DNA of 11,865 nucleotides from CAZSCF01 sp964605365 (GTDB lineage: Bacteria; Patescibacteriota; Minisyncoccia; Moranbacterales; UBA2206). Both the position numbers and the translations under genes were made by a program. Location of the stretch: positions 1-11,865 of the forward strand of contig CAZSCF010000022.1 in the NCBI GenBank assembly GCA_964605365.1, in the 5' to 3' direction. Positions 5,355 to 10,860 of the stretch are shown one piece after another. Position 1 is the stretch's first letter. The number at the start of each line of letters is the position of its first letter. The notes under the pieces were generated by a model. It made no database searches, was not told where the DNA came from, and was given only the letters and a program-made list of their open reading frames with translations.

Positions 5355-6263
5355 TTACAATGTAATTTCGCAAACTCTCCATTTTCCAGCCAAATCTTTA
5401 TGAAAAATCGGTTTTATTTCAGGAAAATATTTTTTTATGAGCAGAACAAGAAGTTTTTTTTGTTCAGGACTTATTTCTAGGAAAGTTTGCATTTTACAAT
5501 TCTCATTTTGCATTTTTTGTATCTGCACAAAAAGATTTTCATAGTGATTCAAGCCTTGTTTTTTGCTAAATAGGGCGGATTTTGGTTCATATTTTTTTAC
5601 ATCAAGAGGTGCTTGAGAATAAATTTTTTCTGAAAGATATGGGAGATTGGCAACGATGATATAGTTTTTTATTTTTTGTTTTTTGTTTTCACGATCTATT
5701 ATTGGTTCAAGAAGGTTTCCATGTAAAAATTTTGTTTTTTTATCCAAACTATATTTTTTGGAGTTATGTCTGGCAATTTTTAATGCTTCTTTAGAAATAT
5801 CAATACCTATAAATTTGAGATTTGAGACCTGCCTGCCGGTAGGTCGGGTTTTAGATTTTAGATTTGAGATGGCTTTTGCTATTGATATTATGACGCTTCC
5901 CGAACCCGTACCAATATCAATAATAAACGTATTTCGCACTTTGTATCTCGTATTTCGTATCTTTTTTAAAGCGAGTTCTACCAATAGCTCGGTTTCCGGT
6001 CTTGGAATAAGCGTATTTTTATCAACCTTAAAATCAAGTCCGTAAAACTCTTTATGGCCCAAGATATAAGCAATTGGCTCATACTCAATTCTTCGGGAAA
6101 TTTGAAGTTTGAGATTTGAGATTTGAGATTTTTCTAAAATGTATTCCGGATGGGCCAAAACAAACTCTCGCGGCCTATTAATAGCCGCGGAGATTAACAA
6201 TTCCAAGTCAAAAGGGTCAACTTTTTTTGAATAGCTATGTTTTATTTCCAGTATAGAAAGCAT
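5355..6263 (-). CDS. prmC: Release factor glutamine methyltransferase with repeat-derived insertions
   Basis: PrmC uses S-adenosylmethionine to N5-methylate the glutamine of the GGQ motif in release factors, speeding termination. The protein is 302 residues; family members are usually about 275-290. The N-terminal helical domain ends in the family signature YEPIAYILG...EFYGL...IPRPETE (61-92). The SAM loop is DIGTGSGS (116-123), acidic strand IGIDIS (152-157), and the substrate motif is N206-L-P-Y209 where many family members have NPPY. Four stretches are not family sequence and match short DNA repeats: SQISNLKLQIS (46-56), RNTRYKVRNT (102-111), about 132-149 around KTRPTGRQV, and IQKMQNENCKMQT (248-260). 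All keep frame and lie between core elements, so activity is probably retained (inference). The gene lies downstream of prfA, its substrate gene. No Shine-Dalgarno is visible; the start falls at the edge of repeats. Confidence 0.93.
   Translation of the reverse strand: MLSILEIKHSYSKKVDPFDLELLISAAINRPREFVLAHPEYILEKSQISNLKLQISRRIEYEPIAYILGHKEFYGLDFKVDKNTLIPRPETELLVELALKKIRNTRYKVRNTFIIDIGTGSGSVIISIAKAISNLKSKTRPTGRQVSNLKFIGIDISKEALKIARHNSKKYSLDKKTKFLHGNLLEPIIDRENKKQKIKNYIIVANLPYLSEKIYSQAPLDVKKYEPKSALFSKKQGLNHYENLFVQIQKMQNENCKMQTFLEISPEQKKLLVLLIKKYFPEIKPIFHKDLAGKWRVCEITL
5486..5516. repeat. 21-base-period repeat inside prmC
   Basis: TTTGCATTTT recurs at 5486-5495 and 5507-5516, exactly 21 bases (7 codons) apart. 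It is translated in PrmC as the odd segment QKMQNENCKMQ. The spacing keeps frame. Confidence 0.55.
5814..5869. repeat. Heptamer array with embedded 21-base palindrome, in frame inside prmC
   Basis: The array is two TTTGAGA units (5814-5827), then 21 bases centred on CCTGCCGGTAGG (5828-5848), then TTTTAGA, TTTTAGA, TTTGAGA (5849-5869). All units fall in one 7-base phase, so the array is exactly eight heptamers. It codes for the PrmC insertion containing TRPTGRQ between the SAM-loop helix and the next core strand. The 14-mer GACCTGCCTGCCGG (5826-5839) recurs at 6357-6370. Confidence 0.75.
5928..5957. repeat. Second 21-base-period repeat inside prmC
   Basis: CGTATTTCG occurs at 5928-5936 and 5949-5957, a 21-base offset, with the related TTGTATCTCG between. 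It codes for RNTRYKVRNT just before the SAM-binding strand. Confidence 0.55.
6108..6128. repeat. Three tandem TTTGAGA heptamers inside prmC
   Basis: Three exact TTTGAGA copies stand in tandem (21 bases, 7 codons). They code for part of SQISNLKLQIS in the N-terminal domain of PrmC. The heptamer is the same one that flanks the palindrome at 5814-5869. Confidence 0.7.
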
Positions 6264-6405
6264 TAAAATTTCTAATTATTCTAATTTCTAATTAACCTAA
6301 TCAAATTCCAATTACCCAATGACCAATATTAGGATTTGGGGCTTGGACATTGATTAGACCTGCCTGCCGGCAGACAGAGGAATTAGGTCAATTAGGGCTT
6401 AGACA
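6264..6405. repeat. prmC-prfA spacer: long degenerate heptamer array around a palindrome
   Basis: From 6280 to 6405 the sequence divides into 18 heptamers in one phase: TCTAATT, TCTAATT, AACCTAA, TCAAATT, CCAATTA, CCCAATG, ACCAATA, TTAGGAT, TTGGGGC, TTGGACA, TTGATTA, then the 21-base palindromic block (6357-6377, GACCTGC CTGCCGG CAGACAG), AGGAATT, AGGTCAA, TTAGGGC, TTAGACA. TTGGGGCTTGGACA (6336-6349) and TTAGGGCTTAGACA (6392-6405) are 56 bases apart, eight whole heptamers. The array runs into the last codons of prfA, whose stop codon is the TTA at 6392-6394. No promoter or terminator is obvious in the spacer. Confidence 0.75.
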
Positions 6406-7611
6406 TTTTTAATCTGTTGTCTTCTTCTTTTATTTCTTCAATAATTTCTTCCAAGTTGCCTTCTAAAATGTTGCCAATATTGCTCCAGGATGTTTTAATG
6501 CGATGATCGGTGATTCTGTCTTGGGGGAAATTGTACGTTCTGATTTTTTCACTGCGATCTCCGGTGCCAATTTGATTTTTTCTTTGATTGCCAATTTCCT
6601 TGGCTCTTTTTTCTTCCTCAATCTGCAAAAGACGGGAGCGCAAGACTTTCATGGCCTTATCCTTATTTTTTATTTGGGATTTTTCATCTTGGCAGGAAAC
6701 AACCAGGCCGCTAGGCAAATGAGTAATGCGTACGGCACTGTAAGTCGTATTGACTGATTGCCCGCCTGGTCCGGAAGAGCAAAATGTATCAATGCGCAAA
6801 TCTTTCAAATCTATTTTTAAATCAATTTCTTCAGCTTCCGGCAAAACAGCCACTGTCGAAGTGGATGTGTGGACTCGACCGTTTTTTTCTGTTTCCGGGA
6901 CTCTTTGGACNNNNNNNNNNNNNNNNNNNNNNNNNNNNNNNNNNNNNNNNNNNNNNNNNNNNNNNNNNNNNNNNNNNNNNNNNNNNNNNNNNNNNNNNNN
7001 NNNNNNNNNNTCGAAGTGGATGTGTGGACTCGACCGTTTTTTTCTGTTTCCGGGACTCTTTGGACACGATGGACACCAGATTCATATTTCATTTTTCCGT
7101 AAGCACCTTGACCATTGATTTCAAATATAATTTCCTTGAAACCGCCAATGCCGTTTTGATTGGAATTCAAAATGACCACTTGCCAGCCGTTTTTTTCGGC
7201 TAATTTGGAATACATTCTGAAAAGTTCAGCTGAAAAAAGAGCTGATTCGTCTCCGCCAGCTCCTGCTCGGATTTCTACAATAATATTTTTGTTATCATTA
7301 GGGTCCCTGGGAATTAAGGCTTTTTTTAGGTTTTCTTCGGCCAATTTCTTTTTTTCAGCCAAGATGATATTTTCTTCCATAGCCAGCTGCTTCATTTCAT
7401 TATCAGTTTCATTGTTCATAATTTGCGCATTTTCTTTCATTTCTTTTTCAATTTTTTCAAATTTCTGAATCAAATTGATAATTTCCGAAAGATCAGCTTG
7501 TTTTCTGCCTAATTGGGCGATTTTTTGAGTATCGGAAACAATCTCAGGAGAACTGAGTTGCTTTTGAATTTCGAGATATTCTTTTTTTATTTGTTCGATT
7601 TGTTCTTTCAT
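6392..7611 (-). CDS. prfA: Peptide chain release factor 1, interrupted only by an assembly gap
   Basis: RF1 reads UAA and UAG in the ribosomal A site and triggers peptide release. As given, the gene is broken by 100 N (6911-7010) flanked by two identical 55-base copies. Removing the gap and one copy (155 bases) restores one frame of exactly 354 codons plus stop, a normal RF1 length. In the rebuilt protein the long N-terminal coiled region (1-95) is followed by IIVEIRAGAGGDESALF (110-126). The codon-recognition motif P187-E-T189 (PxT of RF1, not SPF of RF2) lies in HRVQRVPETEKNGRVHTSTSTVAV. The catalytic G231-G232-Q233 sits in SSGPGGQSVNTT, followed by the domain ending RIKTSW. Apparent fragments (an N-terminal piece and a 153-residue C-terminal piece with a GTG start) are artefacts. 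The C-terminal residues MSKP come from the downstream repeat array. A - strand promoter lies at 7634-7662. Confidence 0.95.
6856..6910. repeat. Left copy of a 55-base duplicated contig end
   Basis: This copy is identical over all 55 bases to 7011-7065 and stops exactly at the first N. It is an unmerged overlap from assembly, not a biological repeat. Confidence 0.92.
6911..7010. other. Scaffold gap of exactly 100 N
   Basis: This is a standard-length placeholder gap. Since both flanks carry the same 55 bases and the prfA frame closes perfectly when they are merged, the real missing sequence is most likely zero. Confidence 0.95.
7011..7065. repeat. Right copy of the 55-base duplicated contig end
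   Basis: This is the same 55 bases as 6856-6910, beginning at the first base after the gap. An overlap of exactly 55 fits a de Bruijn graph assembly with k near 55 (inference). Confidence 0.92.
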
Positions 7612-7633
7612 TTTTTTACTTTAAATCTTCATA

Positions 7634-7662
7634 ATCTTACCTTTTTTCGGTTTCGAAGTCAA
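7634..7662 (-). promoter_or_regulatory. Candidate promoter for prfA-prmC
   Basis: Read on the - strand: TTGACT (7662-7657), 17 bases, TAAGAT (7639-7634). The predicted start near 7627 leaves a leader of only about 16 bases with no clear Shine-Dalgarno before the prfA ATG at 7611. The match is good at -35 and moderate at -10. Confidence 0.5.
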
Positions 7663-7694
7663 TCCATCGTTTTTTAATTAAATGTCAATTGGTA

Positions 7695-7700
7695 TATAAT
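7695..7700 (+). promoter_or_regulatory. -10 box for the desulfoferrodoxin gene
   Basis: A perfect TATAAT lies 34 bases before the ATG at 7735. No good -35 is found 16-18 bases upstream (an A/T run lies there), so this rests on the -10 alone. Confidence 0.4.
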
Positions 7701-7734
7701 TAGGGTAGTGATAAATTAATAATTGTTTCAAAAT

Positions 7735-8127
7735 ATGGTTAAACAAAATCAAATATATCGATGCTCAATTTGTAAAAATGTAGTGGAAATAATTTATGCT
7801 GGTGGTGGACAACTGGTTTGTTGTGGTCAACCTATGATACTCGTAAAACCTATAGATGTTGACGAGCAAGAGGGAAAAGACAGCAGAAAACATGTTCCGA
7901 TAATTGAAAAGATGGACGGGGCAATTAAAGTTTCTGTCGGAAAAGATGTGCATCCAATGATCGAGGAGCATCATATTGCTTGGATCGAACTTATTTATGA
8001 CGGTAAGATCTATCGCAAGTTTTTAAAACCGAATGATAAGCCGGAAGCGATTTTTAGGGTTGAAGCCGGAGAATTCAGAGCCAGAGCCTATTGCAATATC
8101 CATGGTCTTTGGGGCGCTTGGAAATAA
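7735..8127 (+). CDS. dfx: Desulfoferrodoxin (two-centre superoxide reductase)
   Basis: This 130-residue cytoplasmic protein would reduce superoxide to hydrogen peroxide without making oxygen, as in anaerobes and microaerophiles. The N-terminal desulforedoxin domain binds Fe with C10, C13, C29 and C30 (CSIC ... CC). The catalytic Fe(His)4Cys centre is complete: H53, H73, H79, C120 and H123, each four positions later than in the well-studied Desulfoarculus baarsii enzyme. The key lysine K52 before H53 is present, but the usual preceding glutamate is R51. I chose ATG 7735 over the TTG at 7723 because family N-termini begin just before the NQIYRC stretch. No Shine-Dalgarno is visible. The gene stands alone, divergent from prfA. 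The electron donor (rubredoxin or other) is not in this window. Confidence 0.95.
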   Translation: MVKQNQIYRCSICKNVVEIIYAGGGQLVCCGQPMILVKPIDVDEQEGKDSRKHVPIIEKMDGAIKVSVGKDVHPMIEEHHIAWIELIYDGKIYRKFLKPNDKPEAIFRVEAGEFRARAYCNIHGLWGAWK

Positions 8128-8205
8128 TAATTAAAAAGTAAAAAGTCTTTCAGAAAAAAGACCTTAAAAGTATATTAGCAAAAGCGGTTGAAAAGTGGAG
8201 TATTT

Positions 8206-8793
8206 TTATAATTCTTTCCGATTGGCGATGGCTGAACCAAGAGTTATTTCATCAGCGTATTCAATATCGCCTCCGGTTGCCAATCCGCGTGCCAGGCGGG
8301 TGATTTTTAGGTCAGGAAATTTTTTAAGTTTACTTTTGAGATAAAGGGCGGTAGCATCTCCTTCGATGGTTGGGTTGGTAGCCAAAATTATTTCTTGGAT
8401 ATTTTCATTGTCGACTCTTTGTATAAGTTCATTAATTTTTAATGTATCGCCATTATTGCCCAAAAAAATAACTCCGCCTAAAACATGATAAAGTCCCTTG
8501 TGAGTTCCGGTTTTTTCGATAGAAATGATATCCAACGGTTCTTCGACAACGCAAATAGTTTTTTGGTTTCTTGTTTGATTTTTGCAAATTTCACACTGAT
8601 CATCTTCAGCTACATTAAAACATCTTTGACATTCCTTGAGTTCTTTGATTTTTTCCAAACTTTCAGCAAAGTTTTTCAATTTTTCTCTGTCCTGCTTAAA
8701 AAGATATAAAACCAAGCGCTCGGCCATTTTAGGACCGACTGATGGCAGGGAAGCAAAATGATCAATTAATTTTTTGAATGATTTTGGAAACAT
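8206..8793 (-). CDS. recR: Recombination mediator protein RecR
   Basis: RecR works with RecO (and RecF) to load RecA on SSB-coated single-stranded DNA at gaps. The protein is 195 residues, the usual length. In order it shows a helix-hairpin-helix (about 8-27, LPSVGPKMAERL), a four-cysteine zinc site C55xxC58...C67xxC70, a Toprim domain (about 78-170, ICVVEEPLDI ... EGDATALYL), and the C-terminal signature RLARGLATGGDIEYADEITL (166-185). The loop after HVLGG reads VIFLGNNGD where many RecR have ISPLDG, a modest departure. The start ATG is 129 bases downstream of the dnaB stop in the same direction, so it may be read through from dnaB, but the spacer is full of repeats. The gene meets desulfoferrodoxin tail to tail, 78 bases apart, with no strong terminator between. 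Confidence 0.95.
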   Translation of the reverse strand: MFPKSFKKLIDHFASLPSVGPKMAERLVLYLFKQDREKLKNFAESLEKIKELKECQRCFNVAEDDQCEICKNQTRNQKTICVVEEPLDIISIEKTGTHKGLYHVLGGVIFLGNNGDTLKINELIQRVDNENIQEIILATNPTIEGDATALYLKSKLKKFPDLKITRLARGLATGGDIEYADEITLGSAIANRKEL

Positions 8794-8801
8794 AAGCTTA
8801 T

Positions 8802-8914
8802 AAGGCTAAAGTCTAAAGCTTAAAATCTAAATGAATTTCAAAGTAAAGTATAAAGTTTAAATCAGATTTTAATAAATTAAATTTTATTTAGACTTTAGAA
8901 ATCAGCCTTTAGCT
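8802..8914. repeat. Inverted, heptamer-phased repeat between dnaB and recR
   Basis: CTAAAGTCTAAA (8806-8817) has a perfect 12-base inverted copy TTTAGACTTTAG (8887-8898). The left side steps in sevens: CTAAAGT, CTAAAGC, TTAAAAT, CTAAATG (8806-8833). The right side does too: TTTAGAC, TTTAGAA, ATCAGCC, TTTAGCT (8887-8914). It fills most of the 129-base spacer and could form a long hairpin in the dnaB-recR transcript. Confidence 0.65.
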
Positions 8915-8922
8915 TTTTTAGT

Positions 8923-10281
8923 TTATTCTGTTCGGGCTCTTTCTAATGATTTAAAAGAGGTATTGCCTTCATTGAAATACATTGAAATCCTGCCAATCGG
9001 GCCGTTTCTGTGCTTGGCAATATGCACTTCTACGATATTCTTATTGGGAGTATCCGGTTTTTCGCGATCTTCACGATAGAGAAACATAACAATATCAGCG
9101 TCTTGTTCAATTGATCCGGATTCTCTAAGGTCGGAAAGCTTCGGAATTTGCGGACTGCGAGCCTCAACAGCACGTGAAAGCTGAGACAGGGCAATAATAG
9201 GAATATTAAGTTCGCGAGCCAGTTGTTTTAATGCTCTGGAAATTTCTGATATTTCATTAACACGACTGTCTCCGCCCGAACGTCCTTCCATAAGCTGTAG
9301 ATAGTCGATAATGATAAGCCCGACATTGTGTTCGGCTTGCAATCTTCTGGCCATTGTGCGCATTTCCATCACGTTGGCTGAGCCGGCGTCGTCGATAAAA
9401 ATTGGCGCTTCACTTAAAATTCCCATAGCCTCACCAATGCGTTGGAAATCATCATCGCTATCACCAGATTTAAGTCGTCCGGTTCGCAATCTCCATAAGT
9501 CAACTCCTGATTGAGCTGAAAGCATTCTGTCGATTAATTGGTCTGAAGACATTTCCAAAGAAAATATTCCCACGGGAATTTTTTGTTGTACAGCTACTTG
9601 CCTGGCCAAATCCAGAGCTAGGGATGTTTTTCCGATAGACGGCCGAGCAGCTAAAATGACTAGATCCGATTTTTGAAAACCAGCCAAAATATTGTCCAAG
9701 TCCGGAAATCCACTTGGAATACCGCGTAATTTATGATCGCCTTTGTGCAATTCGTCAATTCTGTCGAAAGCGGCTTCCAAAATCGACTTGATGGGTACGA
9801 AATCTTGCTTAATATATTTTTGGGATACTCCGAAAAGTTTTTGTTCGGCTTCATCAAGAATTTTTTCCACATCTTCGGATTCTTTATATCCCAATTCAAC
9901 AATTTCACTGGCAGTTAAAATCAATTTTCGCAAGGTTGATTTTTTTTGAACCACCTTGGCATAGTGGGTGATATTGGAGCTGGAGGGAACGGAATTGACA
10001 AGCGATGTCAGGTAGCTTGAGCCGCCGATCTTTTCCAATTGCCCTTTTTCCTCCAAGCGATTGGAAAGACTTAAAAGGTCGATAGGTTCTCGCTGTTCAT
10101 AGAGTTCAACCATAGCCTCGTATATGAGATTATGGTCATCTTTATAAAAATCTCCATTGCGAATAAGGTTGGCTACTTTGATAATGGAATCTTTATCCAG
10201 CATTAAAGCGCCAAGAACGCTACGTTCGGCATCAATATTTTGTGGTGGAACTCTTAAATTTTCATTAGATGCGGTTGCCAT
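8923..10281 (-). CDS. dnaB: Replicative DNA helicase DnaB
   Basis: DnaB is the hexameric 5'-3' helicase that unwinds the chromosome at the fork and contacts primase. The protein is 452 residues, full length. The N-terminal DnaB domain (about 11-115, PQNIDAERSVLGALML) is followed by a linker and the RecA-like motor (about 180-445). The Walker A motif is R213-P-S-I-G-K-T219, the post-Walker segment is SLEMS (241-245), and Walker B is GLIIIDYLQLM with D326. ALSQLSR (364-370) and LRESGSIEQDADIVMFLYR (385-403) follow. No intein interrupts it, although DnaB is a frequent intein site. Upstream, AAAAGGA stands only two bases before ATG, too close for a standard Shine-Dalgarno. Confidence 0.96.
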   Translation of the reverse strand: MATASNENLRVPPQNIDAERSVLGALMLDKDSIIKVANLIRNGDFYKDDHNLIYEAMVELYEQREPIDLLSLSNRLEEKGQLEKIGGSSYLTSLVNSVPSSSNITHYAKVVQKKSTLRKLILTASEIVELGYKESEDVEKILDEAEQKLFGVSQKYIKQDFVPIKSILEAAFDRIDELHKGDHKLRGIPSGFPDLDNILAGFQKSDLVILAARPSIGKTSLALDLARQVAVQQKIPVGIFSLEMSSDQLIDRMLSAQSGVDLWRLRTGRLKSGDSDDDFQRIGEAMGILSEAPIFIDDAGSANVMEMRTMARRLQAEHNVGLIIIDYLQLMEGRSGGDSRVNEISEISRALKQLARELNIPIIALSQLSRAVEARSPQIPKLSDLRESGSIEQDADIVMFLYREDREKPDTPNKNIVEVHIAKHRNGPIGRISMYFNEGNTSFKSLERARTE

Positions 10282-10290
10282 AGTCCTTTT

Positions 10291-10319
10291 AGTCTAGCTT
10301 TTTTTTGAGTTCGGGTCAA
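10291..10319 (-). promoter_or_regulatory. Candidate promoter for dnaB
   Basis: Read on the - strand: TTGACC (10319-10314), 17 bases, TAGACT (10296-10291). Transcription would start near 10284, within a few bases of the dnaB ATG (10281), implying a leaderless or nearly leaderless mRNA. This is moderate by sequence match only. Confidence 0.4.
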
Positions 10320-10320
10320 C

Positions 10321-10357
10321 TTGATTTTTTACCCAGTTTATGCAACAATTGTGCACA
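10321..10357 (+). promoter_or_regulatory. Candidate promoter and palindromic site before the small gene pair
   Basis: TTGATT (10321-10326), 17 bases, AACAAT (10344-10349) is a weak promoter match. Overlapping it are two 8-base palindromes, ACAATTGT (10345-10352) and TGTGCACA (10350-10357), which could be a repressor site at the start of transcription. Both elements are weak evidence on their own. Confidence 0.3.
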
Positions 10358-10372
10358 GTAAAAATAAAAAAC

Positions 10373-10379
10373 AGGAGGT
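10373..10379 (+). promoter_or_regulatory. Perfect Shine-Dalgarno (AGGAGGT)
   Basis: AGGAGGT lies six bases before the ATG at 10386. It is the strongest ribosome site in the window and fixes the start of the first small gene. Confidence 0.85.
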
Positions 10380-10385
10380 ATTATT

Positions 10386-10631
10386 ATGGGTGCATTGTCT
10401 TTCTTATCCTTAAAAAAAGAAATACCGGAAGTAGCCGGCATTATAGAGAAATTTCTCAAATCAGGCGGGGAAAATGATGACGGAAATGCACTGCTGGATT
10501 TTCTTGAGGGAGAAGATCTCGCTATAAGAGGCAAAATCGTTCATCACATCTTTAAAAAAATGAAGGAGGGAGGGCTACAGATAAATGGAAATAAAAGAGC
10601 TAGGGGAAGAAATTCTGAGAAAAATTCCTAA
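10386..10631 (+). CDS. Small unknown protein, first of an overlapping pair
   Basis: This is an unrecognised 81-residue protein. Its N-terminal part (1-26, LSFLSLKKEIPEVAGIIEKFLK) looks amphipathic and helical. A Gly/Asn/Asp-rich turn (27-33) follows, then a second likely helical part (34-61, NALLDFLEGEDLAIRGKIVHHIFKKM). The last about 16 residues (INGNKRARGRNSEKNS) are encoded where the next gene already begins and look like unstructured tail. There are no transmembrane helices, cysteine pairs or catalytic motif. The Shine-Dalgarno at 10373-10379 is perfect, so translation is likely strong. A soluble helical small protein is all the sequence supports. The context is divergent from dnaB and 104 bases away. 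Confidence 0.75.
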   Translation: MGALSFLSLKKEIPEVAGIIEKFLKSGGENDDGNALLDFLEGEDLAIRGKIVHHIFKKMKEGGLQINGNKRARGRNSEKNS

Positions 10632-10821
10632 AAAGAAAAAAGAAATCCGAGAGTATCTTGCCAAGGGAGATTATTTTGGATTGACAAAATTCCTCCTTAA
10701 TGAATCGGCAAGGCAGATCGGATTGCCACCTAGCAAAATGGTAGAAGAGAGTGAAAGGTGTGTAATGACATTAGATCTTGCCATCAGACTCTTCAATCTT
10801 GTAAATAAACCAGAAAAATAA
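10585..10821 (+). CDS. Small unknown basic helical protein, second of the overlapping pair
   Basis: This is an unrecognised 78-residue protein. It has a strongly charged N-terminal helix (3-26, with KKKKEIREYL), then YFGLTKFLLNESARQIGLPPSKMVEE (about 31-56) and a last helix CVMTLDLAIRLFNLVNK. There is no membrane segment. It overlaps the previous gene by 47 bases in a different frame; TAA stands in its own frame directly before the ATG, so it is not a fusion split by an error. A purine-rich GGAGGGAGGG stretch ends about ten bases before the start and lies inside the first gene, suggesting translational coupling. A strong terminator follows at once, so the two form a closed two-gene unit. The function is unknown; they may act together (inference). 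Confidence 0.75.
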   Translation: MEIKELGEEILRKIPKKKKEIREYLAKGDYFGLTKFLLNESARQIGLPPSKMVEESERCVMTLDLAIRLFNLVNKPEK

Positions 10822-10860
10822 AGGACGGGCAGCTTGTATCATCGGCTGGTTGTCCTTTTT
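10820..10860. terminator. Intrinsic terminator for the small gene pair, shared with the convergent gene
   Basis: AAAGGACGGGCAGC (10820-10833) pairs with GCTGGTTGTCCTTT (10845-10858), allowing two G-T pairs and one mismatch, and a T tract follows on the + strand. It begins inside the stop codon of the upstream gene and ends at the stop codon of the - strand dihydrouridine synthase gene, so it is very compact. Confidence 0.85.

Noticed and set aside
4778..6405. CRISPR array
   Set aside because: Repeat units are 7 or 21 bases, degenerate and contiguous, partly coding; there are no unique spacers of regular length and no cas genes.
6856..7065. A genuine 55-base direct repeat around the gap
   Set aside because: Both copies stop exactly at the gap edges and code for the same RF1 residues; a real duplication inside the codon-recognition domain would destroy the protein.
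6392..7611. prfA as a frameshifted pseudogene or as two genes
   Set aside because: The break coincides with an N gap flanked by identical 55-base ends, and merging them restores a full-length, motif-complete RF1.
7723..7734. TTG start for desulfoferrodoxin
   Set aside because: It adds MFQN, which does not match family N-termini; ATG at 7735 fits the family and is a standard codon.
8145..8162. Terminator between desulfoferrodoxin and recR
   Set aside because: GTCTTT/AAAGAC is only a 6-bp A/T-rich stem with no proper T tract, too weak to call.
8923..10281. Intein in dnaB
   Set aside because: Walker A and Walker B regions are contiguous and the length is normal at 452 residues.
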